A DNA stretch of 64,000 nucleotides from Bromus sterilis. Its lineage: Eukaryota > Streptophyta > Magnoliopsida > Poales > Poaceae. The notes beneath the pieces were generated by a model that was not told the origin of the DNA, searched no databases, and saw only the letters and a list, made by a program, of their open reading frames with translations. A program made the translations under genes and the position numbers. Below, one piece after another: positions 20,230 to 32,439 of the stretch (its first letter is position 1; every line of letters begins with the position of its first letter). The stretch lies in contig OX465599.1 in the NCBI GenBank assembly GCA_950022295.1, forward strand, positions 277,533,501 through 277,597,500, written 5' to 3'.

Positions 20230-22979
20230 ATGATGGCGGGGGCATCTTCATCGAGCAATCGCGGTGCAGCGAGTGCGGCTAGGAGAGCCAAGGAGGCAGC
20301 GGAGGCTGCAGAGAGAGTCGGCACCAGTGCGTTGCAGGATGTGTTATACACACCCGTGAACAGGAATGGTGATCCCGATCAAGTGCACACCGAGCTGGAT
20401 ACGGCACGGCTTGCTCTTGCTCGCAGAGCCGAGCAGGTGCTGGCAGAGGAGCACAGGCTGGGAGCCATCACAAGGGAGTACAACGCAGCACATGCAGGAC
20501 CGCGTCGGCCGATTGAGCCCGCGGTCTTGGAAGATTTGAGAAGCCGAGGTAGAGCAGTCAACCAGCAGATGTCGGGAGCTGAGCAACCGGAGCGGCCAAG
20601 GAGGCCGGTGCAGCCGGAGCAACCGGCGCAATCGGCGTTCATCCAGAGGCCGACATACAGCACTCCGAACAAAAACCTGAGAGCAGCCGAGCAGATAGAA
20701 ATCGAGCTAGAAGACCTGGAGGGAGATGAGCGGCGAGAGCAGTCGCGCCGAATGCGTGAGCTGCTGGCGGCTGCAAAGGAGCAAAGGCTCGTGGCAATGG
20801 AGAATCAGAATGCGGGACCTGGGGCATTAAGGGGAACTGTGAGGCCGATTTTTTAAGCTAGCCAGTGACCGAATGCATCGCGCTAGAACAGGCATCAACC
20901 GGCCCTATCTCGGCATGAAAGCAGGGTCAAAAGCAATCGGCCACCACCAGCGGCAAGCAGAATAATTGAAGAGCCAGTTGTTAACAGCAGGCGCAATGAC
21001 ATGCCTCAGCAGTCGGCACCAAGACCAGCAATCAGCGCCCGACTTGGCCCTCGCCAAATCGGTCAGAATGATGCCAGGCATCGCATTGAGCTCCTGGAGA
21101 AGGAGGCTCAAGAGGATGAAGAAGGAGAGGCTGGCCCGTCGTGTTTCGATCATCACATCCGGACCGAGAAGTTTCCCAAAGGCTTCACGCTGCCGAGAGA
21201 CACTCCCAAGTACAATGGTTCTGTGAAGCCAAAAGATTGGCTGTCCGATTACCTGACAGCAGTTCGCATTGCGGGGGGCAGTCGGCGCGTGGCAGTCCTC
21301 TATGCACCCCTGATGCTGCAGGGTTCAGCTCGGACTTGGTTGAACAGTTTGCCCAAGGACAGCGTAAATTGCTGGGAAGATTTTACAAGTGCTTTCATTC
21401 ACAACTTCACGAGCACATATGAGCGGCCCAACCTCCCGCGGCAGTTGGCTCTTTGTGTGCAGGGCAAGGACGAACCCCTCCGAGATTACCTATCTCGGTG
21501 GATCAAGTTGAAGAACTCATGTGAAGGAGTCCATGAGATCCAGGCCATTTAGTACTTCACGGATGGATGCCTGGATGATTCAATGCTAAAGCACAAGTTG
21601 CTCCGCAAGGATTTCACATCGCTCGTCGAGCTCATGAAAGTGGCCAATTCCTTTGCTGTATCCAATTCTGCGATGCGCCCTATCCAGCTCGGAGTTGGAG
21701 GTGTAATTCAATCACCAGGGGCTCCGCAATCGGACACAGGGAACCAAGGCCTTAGTCGTAAGGAAAGAAGAGAGAACAACCGCAACACAACAACAACAAT
21801 CAGCAGAACAATGGCAAGCGCAAGGATGAGCATCCAGACTCACAGTACGGCAGTCGGCAGGTGTCCGCTGTTCAAAATGAAGAAGATCGAGGGGCTGCAG
21901 CGGGCAGTCGAAAGATGAGACCCAATGTGAGGCCCCCGGGGCAGATGAATCCCAAATACACATTTGATGATATGATGGATGCACCGTGCAAATTGCACAG
22001 CACTCCCGGCAGGCCGTCTGCGCATACCACTCGGCAGTGTGATTTTGTGAGAAGAATTGCAAAGGGAGAAGCTTTACCACCTCCACCTCCACCACCACCC
22101 CAGAACAGAGGACCACCTCAATAGCAGAACCAGTTCCCGTGGCAAGACGCCGCCTACATGATTTTCACCAGTGAATCCACCGACAAGGGCAGTCGGAGAG
22201 CCCGAGCTCAAGAAGTCAATGCCACCATGCCGCCGATTCCTCAGTTCATGCATTGGTCTGAGTGTCCTATATCCTGGGACAGAGCAGATCACCCCACCAT
22301 CTTGCCGAGTCCGGGAAATTATCCGCTTGTGGTTGATGCTCTGTTCGCGGGACCAAGGTTCTCATGCAAGTTCTCCCGAGTGCTCATCGATGGAGGAAGC
22401 ACAATCAACATTCTGTACAAAGACACCTTGATCAAGCTAGGGCTCACCGAGAAGGACCTGGAGCGCAGTCGGACGAATTTCCATGGGATCGTCCCTGGGT
22501 TGTCTTGCACCCCCATGGGTCGCATTCGGCTCGACGTCATATTTGGCACAGAGGAGGACTTCAGGAGGGAGACGATTTGGTTCGAGGTCGCCGACCTCAG
22601 CAGTCCTTATCATGCCCTGTTAGGACTGCCTGCATTTGCCAAGTTCATGTTCAATGCACAGCAGACTTACCTCCAGATGAAGATCCCAGGGCCAAACGTC
22701 GTCATCACCGTCACCGGGGACTTCAGGAAGTCCCTCGAGTGCACGTCGGCTGGCAGCAGTTTGGCTGATTCTCAGGTGGTCGAAACGGAGAAGCGTCAGC
22801 TCGGCAAGGTGATTGCAATAGTGCAAGCGCAGAACAAGAATCCACTCCCAGTCGGCCCAGCCAAGAGAGCAGATGAAGAATCGGCTTTTCAGTCGGCCAA
22901 GGACAGCAAGAAGATCGCTCTAGATCCCTCCGACTCAACCAAGTTTGTTGTAGTCGGAGCTGGACTCAGCGACAAATAG
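20230..22979 (+). pseudogene. gag-protease of Tat-lineage copy 1, degenerate
   Basis: The likely start is ATG at 20230 (Ala/Ser-rich, then a charged helical region); the frame is lost at 20854-21000 with several stops. From about 21001 it reopens with the Gag core (segments WLSDYLTAVRIAGG and ARTWLNSLPKD), has a TAG at 21550 where copy 2 has a Gln codon, and shifts frame in the CAA-rich run near 21785-21860. A His/Cys segment (CKLHSTPGRPSAHTTRQC) ends the Gag part. The aspartic protease active-site region (LIDGGSTINIL, about 22383-22415) follows and the frame closes at TAG 22977-22979, which copy 2 shares. Gag forms particles; the protease would cleave the polyprotein. Confidence 0.8.
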
Positions 22980-25900
22980 GAAAGCGAGCTCGTCGAGTTT
23001 CTCAGTGAGAATCGGGACATCTTCGCATGGTCTCCACAAGACATGCCTGGTGTGCCGAGAGAACTCGCCGAGCACAAGCTGCGCATTCGGCCAGGCTCGA
23101 AGCCGGTCAAGCAACCCCTGAGACGTTTTTCTGAAGATAAGAGAAGGGCAATCGGCGAAAAGATTGCGAAGCTGCAAGCGGCAGGTTTCATCATGGAAGT
23201 GTTTTACCCCGAGTGGCTGGCGAATCCAGTCCTTGTCATGAAGAAGAAAAAGACTTGGCGCATGTGTATCGATTACACTTGCTTGAACAAGGCATGCCCA
23301 AAGGATCCGTTTGCTCTGCCCCGTATCGATCAAGTGATTGATTCTACGGCTGGCTGCGAGCTTTTGTCTTTTCTGGATGCCACAGCTGGCTATCATCAGA
23401 TCAAACTTGCTGTGGAAGATCAAATAAAAACTGCATTTATAACCCCTTTCGGGGCTTATTGTTATATCACCATGCCTTTTAGTTTGAAAAATGGGGGTGC
23501 CACTTATCAGCGCACAATTCAGAGGTGTACACACTCCCAACTCGGCAGAAATCTCCACATCTAGGTGGACGACCTGGTAGTGAAGTCGGCCAAGGGAGTC
23601 ACACTCCTAGGCGACCTCCGAGAGACATTTGCAAATTTGAGAACTTATCAGATCAAGCTCAATCAGGAGAAATGTGTTTTTGGAGTCCAAGCAGGCAAGC
23701 TCTTGGGATTTCTCGTTTCCGAGAGAGGAATCGAATGAAATCCCGAGAAGATAGCCGCAATCGAGCGCATGGAGCAACCCAAGAACCTGAAGCAAGTACA
23801 GAAGTTCACCGGTTGCCTTGCATCACTCAGCCGATTTCTCAGTCGGCTGGGTGAAAAAGCAATCCCATTGTATCAACTCATGAAGAAGACGGAGAAGTTC
23901 ACTTGGACACCTCAGTCAAGCGAACCATTCCGAGAGCTCAAGCACATGCTTTCCACCGCGCCGATTCTAGCTGCCCCGATTGAGAAGGAGCCAATGATGT
24001 TATACATTGTGGCAACCAATCGGGTGATCAGTGCAGTTATGGTGGTGGAGAGGCACGAGAAGGACAAGGCACAGCAGATCCAGCGACCTGTGTATTATAT
24101 CAGTGAAGTGCTCTCGGCGTCCAAGCAAAACTACCCTCACTACCAGAAGATGTGCTATGGAGTGTACATGGCGGCCAAGAGATTGAAGCCATATTTTCAA
24201 GCCCACTTGGTCACGGTCGTCAGCTCGGCTCCATTGGCCGACATCATAGGCAGCCGAGATGCAACCGGAAGAGTGGCGAAGTGGGCAATCGAGATCGCCA
24301 ACCATGGCATCCAATATGAGCCGAGAACAGCAATCAAGTCGCAAGCATTGGCCGATTTCCTGGTGGACTGGGCTGAAACTCAATATATGCCACCGCTCCC
24401 AGGATCAGATTTCTGGCGAATGCATTTTGACGGATCCAAGATGAAGAGCGGCCTAGGGGCTGGCGTAGTGCTCACTTCACCAAGAGGAGATCAACTGCAA
24501 TATGTGCTCCAGATTCACTTTGCAGCATCAAACAATGTCGCTGAGTACGAAGCCCTTGTGCATGGTATCAAGCTGGCCAAGGAAATCGGCATTCGGAATA
24601 TTGAGTGCTTTGGTGACTCCGATTTGGTGGTACAGCAATGCACAAGCACCTGGGACGCAAAGGATGCAAATATGGCAAGCTATCGCTTCCTAGTACAGCA
24701 GATCAGTGGGTACTTTGAAGGATGTGAGTTCCACCATGTGCCGAGAGCAAACAACGAAGCAGCAGATGCATTGTCCAAGCTCGGCTCAACAAGGCAAGCT
24801 ATCCCACCAGGCGTATCACTTGAGCACATCAGGAAGCCATCCATCATGCCGTCCCCAGAGTCTGAGTCTATCTTCATTTCGGAGACCGACCTTGAAGCGC
24901 TGAAGAAGGCAAAAGAAGCTCAACCGGCAAAAATTCCAACTCTGAAGAAGCAGTCAAGCGCCCAAGGTGCTTCAACAGCAGCAGAGCCGACAGCACCAGG
25001 GGCTGCCAATTGCAAACCAGGGGCTGCCGAATGCAGCAAGATGAGCAAGGCCAAAGGGAAGCAAGCAGAGGCAGCGTCAGACGGCACAGCCTCAGAAGAA
25101 CCAATGAAGTCAGGCACTGCCGATTGCAGTGAAGAAGTTCCAGCTCCAGACGAGCAATCGCCAACAGGGGCTGCCGAATGCGTGCCAGGCGCCGCAATCG
25201 GAAGTTCAGAGATAGAAGTCGAGACGACAGAAGTTCAAGAGGCCGAGATCCAAGAGGCCAATGGCCAAGAAGCCGAGATCCAAGAAGAAGTAGCACCCCA
25301 GCAGGCCGTAGTAATTGTAGTCGTCAGTGCGCCATCATGGGCACAGCCGATTAGAGATTTCCTAGCAGACGGAGTCCTTCCAGAAGACGAAGCAGAGTCA
25401 AGACAAATCAGCCGCCGATCTTGGGCATAAACAATAATCAACAACGAGCTAGTGCGCAAAAGTGCAACTGGTGTCTTTCAGAGATGTGTAGAAGAAGACA
25501 GAGGCTTGGAGTTGCTCAGAGACATCCATCAAGGTGAATGCGGTCATCACGCATCTGCAAAAGCCATTGCCAGCAAAGCTTTCCGACATGGTTTCTATTG
25601 GCCGACTGCGCTCGCAGCGGCTGAAAATTTGGTGAAATATTGCAAGGGCTGCCAGCGGTTCAAGGCAAAAAGTCATCAGCCAGCATCAGCATTGAAGACA
25701 ATCCCAATAGCATGGCCATTTGCGGTGTGGGGCTTGGATATGGTTGGTCCATTCAAGAGGGCTCGAAGTGGCATGACGCATCTCCTGGTTGCAGTGGCTA
25801 AATTTACCAAGTGGATTGAAGCCCGCCCGATCAAGAAGCTGGATGGGCCGACTGCGGTTCGCTTTGTGGCCGACATCGTGTGCAGATATGGCGTGCCGAA

Positions 25901-26600
25901 TGGCATCATCACTGACAACGGCGCCAATTTCGCAAAGGGGGCACTGACTCGATATGCATCTCAGCAAGGCATTCGGCTAGATCTCGCGTCTGTGGCACAT
26001 CCCCAGTCGAATGGTCAAGTAGAAAGAGCAAATGGTCTCATCCTCTCGGGTATCAGACCCCGATTGGTGGAGCCACTCGAGAGGGCACCAGGAGCATGGA
26101 TTGAAGAGCTCCCAGCAGTACTGTTCAGCCTGAGGACTACACCAAATAGGTCGACTGGATTCACTCCTTTCTTCCTGGTGTATGGATCAGAAGAAATCAT
26201 TCCATCCGACATCGAGTTTGATTCACCTCGGCATGCCTTGTACACCAAGGAAGAAGCCAAGTTAGCACGAGAAGACGGCGTCGATCTCAAGGAAGAAGCT
26301 TGCCTGCTGGCCTTGTCCAGGTCGGCAGTCTACCAGCAGAAGTTGCGGCACTACCACAGCAAGAAGATTCGTCCTCTTGCCTTCCGAGAGGGCGACATGG
26401 TGCTACGCCGAATTCAGAAGTCAGACGGGCAGCACAAGATATCCTCACCCTGGGAAGGACCATTCGTCATCAGCCGCGCACTCAAGAACAACTCCTATTA
26501 TTTGATCGACTGCACCAAGGGCACTCGGCATAAGGACACATCAGGAGTAGAAACGGAGCGGCCATGGAATGCCGAGCTTTTATGTCCGTTCTATAGTTGA
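22980..26600 (+). pseudogene. pol of Tat-lineage copy 1: RT, double RNase H, integrase
   Basis: Same frame as the protease. RT (about 23190-23650) has RMCIDYTCLNKACPKDPF, but its YVDD box is broken: TAG at 23562-23564 replaces Tyr. A second stop (TGA, about 23736) lies in the thumb. First RNase H (about 23770-24380) lacks the expected first Asp. Second RNase H (about 24415-24790) has FDGS, NVAEYEAL, GDSDLVVQQ and NNEAADAL, covering the four acidic residues. A linker (24800-25430) has repeated GAA(D/E)C words. A TAA near 25428 separates the integrase (25452-26600), which has HHCC zinc finger, LDMVGPF, ITDNGANF and NGQVERANG (D, D, E). Copy 2 has sense codons at the three stop positions. Copy 1 cannot make a full Pol. 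Confidence 0.85.
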
Positions 26601-27396
26601 GCAGCAGAAATTTATGTATGCCATTCGGCAAAACAATCAGTAAAGCTATCATGCCTCTGAAAAAGAGTGTTCGAGGACCTTTGCATAATTTCATTCGAAA
26701 AGCTAGCCCAAGTCGGCAACGCTTCGTCATACCCGAAACGTGAATAACGTACTCGGGGACTGACCGACCACGAGGTCAGAAAAATAAGCCAACGAGGCAC
26801 GGGGGCTGCGGGCTGGCACCCAACTTAGCACCCGACTTGAGCACAAGTCACGAGAGTGGTTGTGGCATTGAGAAGGGCAGCGGTTGGGGCAGTCGGCAGT
26901 ACAAATTCCCGAGATACAAGTCGAAACGCTCTAAAAAGGGCATAGCCGACTAAGTTAGCCATCGATTGCGCCACGGACCGGTGCACCGAGCAGCCGGCAG
27001 CGAGCAATCGGATCCTAACATTGCAGAATCATTTGCGTTAAACATTGTCGTGTAAATTCGAAACACTTATCGAACCTTGGCTGGAAATCAACCTTTGATC
27101 CGATTGCAGACCGCATGTCGGCAGCAACACGGACAAGGCATGACACCCCCAAGTGCAGACCGATAAAATAAACCGACAAAGACGCAAAGTCGATCGCTCA
27201 AATAAAACTTGCAACGAGAAATCGGATTGCATAGAAATAACAGGCCCAAGGCCGAATAAGTTCATTACATCGAACCACACCCAGTGGGTGTCGGCGGAAT
27301 TAAAATAATGTTTCACAAACGGCTAGTTTGAAAACAAAAATAATATAAGGTTGATCAGATGTCGTCGGCAGAGGTAGATGGCGGCGGCGGCACGGC
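26601..27396. other. Spacer between pol and the antisense gene, Tat-lineage copy 1
   Basis: No gene seen. Very rich in CCGATTG/GTCGGC-type words. It includes an inverted CACCCAGTGGGTG word near 27280, also found in intron 3 of the antisense gene. The matching spacer of copy 2 is 54582-55377. Confidence 0.6.
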
Positions 27397-28939
27397 TCAA
27401 GAAGTCGGGGCAGTTGATGGCGCAGAGCTCGTAGTCGGAGCAGCAGTGGCATCCGGCTCCGACTGTGCGTCAAAAGACGTGGCCCCAGCATGCTTGGACC
27501 TCGGGGAGGTATGGGACGAACCGCTGTCAGAAAGCTCTTCGGCCAGTCCAGAAATGGAAGTGGCAGCCAGTGGGTTCCCTCCCTCGTCGAGATGCGGAGT
27601 GTAGTCGTAGGGAGAAAACCAGTTCACCATGGTGCTGGCGAGCCGATTCACCTCAGCATAGGTCTTCTCGAGCACGTCGGATGTGTTTTCTCTGAGGTTG
27701 TAAAGCTGGGGAAGTTTCACTTGAGGGTACCAGCTCAGCACAGTCTGAAGAGCAGTTTCAGCACCATTCCGAACTGCGGAGTTGAGCAAGACATCGATCC
27801 GACGTTGGATGGCCTTCAGAAGAATCTGAGTCTGCTCGGTGGTAGCATTCGGAGCATCTCCCTTGTCAGAATCTTCTTCGTCCAGAGTGTCCGATCTGCG
27901 GACCTCGGCAGAGGAGCTGGCAGCATGTTTCATTCTCTGGAGTCCGACCTTGAGCTCAGTCGGCGACCACAGCAATTCGGAAATTTTCAGAATGCCAAGT
28001 TTGAAGGATAGCGCAACCCCCTTGATGACAGGAACGCGGGCCTTAGTGCGAATCAGATACTCATGCCGAGTCCAGACATCATCATCGAGTTGGCAAGTCC
28101 CTCCGGCCGCGACGGTCTCCTCTCGGGATTTGGCCACCGCTGCATAAGCAGCTGCTTCAGATTCAGGCCAGGCCTCTGCACCACGAAGAGAAGTATGAGT
28201 AATGACACAGAAATAGGAAGCAATCGGAAAATGTACTCGGATGCAAGAAGCTCGTACCGCTAAGCACGACGTCCATCTCGGTCATTGTGTCACAGAAACC
28301 TTTGGCTCGGCGGCGCAGTCGGGTGGTCTCTTCATAATTGTGTTTCTCCAACTCCTCATATTTGGCAATATGCTCGTCGCGATCTTTCCGGATGGAGTCT
28401 CGCGTAGCAACAGCTTCATCCCTCTCGGCCTGCAATGCTTCCCGGGCGGCTACAGCTGCATCTCGCTCAGCGCGGAGCCCATCGCCAGCAGCAGTCATGG
28501 CAGCTAAATCATTCAAGTGCTTCTGTTCAAGAGCAGCCATCTCGGAGTGGAGGCTCTTGATGGTCTGGGTCAAGTCGGCTTCCACCCCCTTCAGGCGGTT
28601 TGTCTCTTGCCTGGCTGCAGCAAGCGCAAGTTCTTGTTGGTTAAGCTCAGTGGTCAGTTCGGCGATTCGGCCCTGAAGGTCATCCACCATGGGAACAGAA
28701 ACTAGAGGGAGGCATGCAGATGTTAATACAAGAGAAATTATCAGTCGGACAGAAGACAGAAATGATGCAGAAGTTACCTCTCAGCCTATTGATCTGGGCC
28801 GATTGATTGTTGACCTCGAGCTGGGCCTGGAAGAGAGTTCGGAGGCTGGCGGCATAGGCGTCGAGGAGTTTCTCGAAGATCTCACGTTTCTCTTCCATAA
28901 CAGCCTGAGAGGAAAAGCAAGATGAACTTTAGAGATACA

Positions 28940-29300
28940 GCAGCCAAAAGAAGATCTGAATCGATTGCTAGCAATCGGCCCGAATCTCGGGGACTGCACC
29001 CAGTGGGTGCGCTTGCGCGCACCCACCGGAAGAAAATTCTCCCGATTGGAGGAAGGCAGGAGAAAAAGCAAAGAGCATAAAAGATCCGAACCGATTGCTA
29101 ATAATCGGCCCGAATCTCGGGGACTACACCCACCGGAAGAGAAGTCTCCCGATTGGAGGAAGGCAGGAGAAAAAAACAAAGAGCATAAAAGATCCGAACC
29201 GATTGCCAACAATCAGCCCGAATCTCGGGGACTACACCCAGTGGGTGCGCTGGCGCGCACCCACCGGAAGAAAAGTCTCCCGATTGAAGGAGAATCATAA
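28940..29300 (-). repeat. Palindrome-bearing tandem repeats in intron 3 (copy 1)
   Basis: Three imperfect units of about 110-130 bases repeat GGCCCGAATCTCGGGGACT (near 28977, 29107 and 29214); two units carry an inverted repeat GTGGGTGCGC-loop-GCGC(G)CACCCAC (near 29004 and 29244). The matching intron of copy 2 has the same repeats. Confidence 0.85.
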
Positions 29301-29629
29301 AGGAAAGTGGAAGAACTTAGTGCATGATTGCGGTCGAGCTGTTGGAGGTCCCGAGAAATGGCGGTGGCAAAGTCGTTCATCCGACTGTAGGCTGCCGTCA
29401 AAGGATCTTGGGAGCGCGGTGAAGCATCGCGCTCGGTGCCGACATGGCGGGTGCGAGAGTACTCGGCCCGGAATTGGTCCACCGAGCGCATCAGAATTTC
29501 CGACGCAGAAGAGGTCAGCTGTCGTGATGAAGTTTGAGTTGCAGCGGCAGAGGTAACGATGGTAGAAGTCGGTGGCGCTGATGTCGCCAAAAGGCTGGAG
29601 GCATTCGGTTGTGGCTGCGGCGCAATCGG

Positions 29630-29815
29630 ACGAGCCGAGGTCGATGTGGTCATCACAGTTGGCGGTGTGGTCGTCATAATCGGCGGCGCAGACACCACAA
29701 TTGGCGGGGTGGTCGTCATAATTGGTGGCGCAGACACCACAATCGGCGGCGTTGTCGTCATAAGTGGTGGCGCGGACACCACAATCGGCGAAGCAGTCGT
29801 CATGGGGGCGGAGAC
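29630..29815 (-). repeat. In-frame minisatellite in exon 3 of the antisense gene (copy 1)
   Basis: A unit of about 39-42 bases encoding PPIMTTTPPIVVSA-type peptides is repeated about four times. Exon 3 here is 790 bp against 721 bp in copy 2, a difference of 69, so the expansion preserves frame. Confidence 0.85.
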
Positions 29816-31982
29816 CAGGTCGGAGCGGCGTGGTGGAGATAGGGCGATCGGGTCAACCGGTTGCGCTCCTTCGCCACCAGTAACTCCCTGGTCGGTCGTG
29901 CTTGGGGAGATCTTGGAGGCAACGGAAGAAGTGGCAGTCTTTTTGGCAGTCTCGAGGCGAGCTTTCTTGGCAGCGCGCTCGGCGTCCTTGGAGGTGCGAA
30001 GTGGAGCAGGTGGACGTTTTCGGATGGCAGCAGCAGACGCAGCAGGTGATATGACCACGTTGGCACGGGCAGGAATGCCGGTGTCAATGTCGTCGAGACC
30101 AATCGGCTCCCTGAAAGGAGAAAGAAGAGGTCAGTCAGTACAAGAGAAGACAGTGTGGTTCAAAGCATGAAGATAAGGGCATACCCGATTGTTCTCGGCG
30201 CGCCCGTGGGCATCCGACACCTCAACGGGGCAACGTTCAGAGGCGCTTGAGTAGTCGGCACCCGAGTGGCCGTCGCTCGAGGCTGTTTACCCTTGGGTGC
30301 AGTCGGCACTGCCTTCGCGGCCTTGCCGGAGGCAGCACCAGAAGAGGAGCTGGTTGCCGAGGCGCGCTTAGTCGGCACCTTTGGCGGCTTGGCATGAGGA
30401 GCTGCATCAGGATTATCAACCTTTGAGACACTATCGTCATCACTCCATTCGGCCAGAAATTGCTACAGGGAAGGGTCAGGCGTACCCCCTTGAGCCGTGG
30501 TTCAGTGTCGGTGTTCTTGGGGTCGGCAGCCTCGACGTCGGCGTCAGCAGCAGGATCCTCGGATTCGGAGGACTCCCCAGAGGACTCACCATCGTCGGCG
30601 TCGTCATCTTCGGACTCGGAGGAAGGAGCTTCACCATTGTACTCGAAGTCCGCGGGGTCATCTTCCTCGCGGTCGGGGGCATACGTGCCGGCCACTTGGC
30701 CGTCTTCCATCAGGTCGGATTGAATGAAGTGTTGAGCAAGAAGAAGAAAGTTGTCAGAGAAATTGAGTATGAGGCAAAAGCAATCGGAGAAAGGGACCAG
30801 TCGGGACGTACCACAGGTGGTGTCTGTCGGCGGTTTAGGTACTCAAGGCCGAAGCGGAAAGGATTGGGCAAGGCGCTGGAGGTAATAGCCTTTATCCTGA
30901 CGCAAAGGTCTTCGAGCTTCACTCGCCACGTGCAGAGCCGAGTGGGATCTCGGGGGCCCGACATGTCACACATGCGGTGCACTCGGCGCTGCAGAGGAAG
31001 CACTCGGGCTTGAAGCCAGGCGGCAACAAGATCAGTCGGCAGGAGCCCCTCTTGCTCCAGCTGTGCAACCCGGGCGACTTGAGCATCCACGTCAAGATCT
31101 CCGACACCATACTTCAACGACCACTGATGTTTCTCAGTCGGCCGGGCGAGGGAGAACTCGGGCAGATTCAGGAGGTCGGGGCCTTGATCGGGCGACTTGA
31201 CGTAGAAGAAGGAGGTCTTCCAGCTTTTGCATGACTGGACGATCTCGGGACTCTTGTACCTAGGTTTGCCGGCTGCGACAAGGCAACTGCCGCAGTCGGT
31301 CATGTCAGTCGGATACGTGGGCTCACCACCTTCCGTGGCAGACGGCACTACCGCTCCCGTCCGAGCGTTGTGAGCTCAGAGGTTGAAGAACCGCTTCCAA
31401 AGAGCAATGCTTGGGCGGCAGCCGAGATATCCCTCACACAGCGTGAGGAAGCCGGAGAGGATCATGATGAAGTTCGCCGCAAGGTGATGTGGTTGCAGGC
31501 GATGGAAATCGAGGAAGTTTTGGAAGAAGGTGCTGGCGGGGAGTCTGAATCCACGCTCGAAGTGAGCGAGGAAGACGACCCGCTCGCCAGCACGCGCGGC
31601 GGGCACGATATCGGCACCGGGAACACGCCACTCGACTTCGGCCGGCATCTTGCGGGCGCGAACCAGAGCCTGGATGGCATCAGCGGTGACCGTGGCGTCC
31701 TTCCAGCACCCGCGGCTGGCCTGAGAGGTGTCTCGCCGGGGCGCCATGGAGCTTGCCGGCGGAAGGAGAAGGAGGCCGAGGAGCGCAAGACTAGCGGTGA
31801 AATACTACCGCGGTGGCGGAGAAGCACGCGAGGGTGTGGCCGGAGCGGATCCCGTACACGGAGGCGAAGCTACGAGCACAAGGGAGAGCTTCGAGTGGAG
31901 CAGCAATGGCGCGCGAGAGCGAGAGGCGGAGGAGGAAGACGACGTATGAGAGAAGGAAGAGGCACAGGCCCTCCCTTGTGGC

Positions 31983-31988
31983 TTATAA
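31983..31988 (-). promoter_or_regulatory. TATA box of the antisense gene (copy 1)
   Basis: CTTATAAG on the minus strand, about 240 bases upstream of the ATG at 31747. A TATAAG box lies at the equivalent place in copy 2 (49957-49963), both in GC-rich context. Confidence 0.6.
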
Positions 31989-32430
31989 GGGCGGCGGGGG
32001 AGGGGAGTGGGATCCGGTTGCGGCCGTGTGGCCTGGTGTGGCCTAGCCCACAGGAAGACCAACCGGCACACCGGCGCAGGAAATCCCAGCGTGGGAGCCG
32101 AGGCGTGCGACGTGGGGGTCGATGCCTGCGGTTATGTCAAATCGCACGTGGGTCATGGGCCCCGGTCCATTGACTGCATCCCGGAGAAATCGTAGGTAAC
32201 CGTTGGAAGGTAATCGACGAGGGATACTATTCTCAAAAAGTGAAGGCAGAAATCGGAGATGATTCAAAACAGATCGGAGGAAATCTTGGCCAGCCGAGTG
32301 TGAGATCCGAGTCGATCGACGAACTCGGAACGACGCACTTGATGAGGCCACAGCATTCGGAAGATATTGGAGAAAGATTGAAAACTGCAAAGGCCCCGTA
32401 GTCAAATGACTGTGGGACCTTTACAGCTTT

Positions 32431-32439
32431 AGGGGCTAC
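32431..32439 (+). promoter_or_regulatory. Polypurine tract of Tat-lineage copy 1
   Basis: AGGGGCTAC directly before the 3' LTR (TGTCGGGGG at 32440). The inverted sequence sits next to the 3' LTR of copy 2 at 49485-49493. Confidence 0.7.

Larger units (their letters stand above)
27397..31747 (-). pseudogene. Antisense six-exon accessory gene of Tat-lineage copy 1 (PF04195-like)
   Basis: Runs opposite to gag-pol. Exons (minus): 31747-30812, 30731-30185, 30110-29321, 28904-28778, 28701-28258, 28175-27397; exons 1, 4 and 5 have the same lengths as in copy 2 (936, 127, 444). Exon 1 encodes the 'putative gypsy type transposon' region (HFERGFRLPASTFF, LCEGYLGCRPSIALWKRFF); exon 2 is acidic; exon 3 is Ser/Thr/Pro-rich with a KDAERAAKKARLETAKK basic segment; exon 5 is a heptad-rich coiled coil; exon 6 is a conserved C-terminal domain. 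Breaks: TGA at codon 124 (31376-31378), intron 1 acceptor AA instead of AG, a net 31-bp length difference in exon 2 (frameshift), and intron 3 donor CT instead of GT. Function unknown. Confidence 0.75.

Noticed and set aside
21712..22116. Minus-strand 134-codon frame within gag
   Set aside because: Shadow of the gag coding strand; no domain and no start context.
29559..30170. 203-codon plus-strand frame rich in Gly/Val repeats
   Set aside because: It is the shadow of exon 3 and its minisatellite in the antisense gene.
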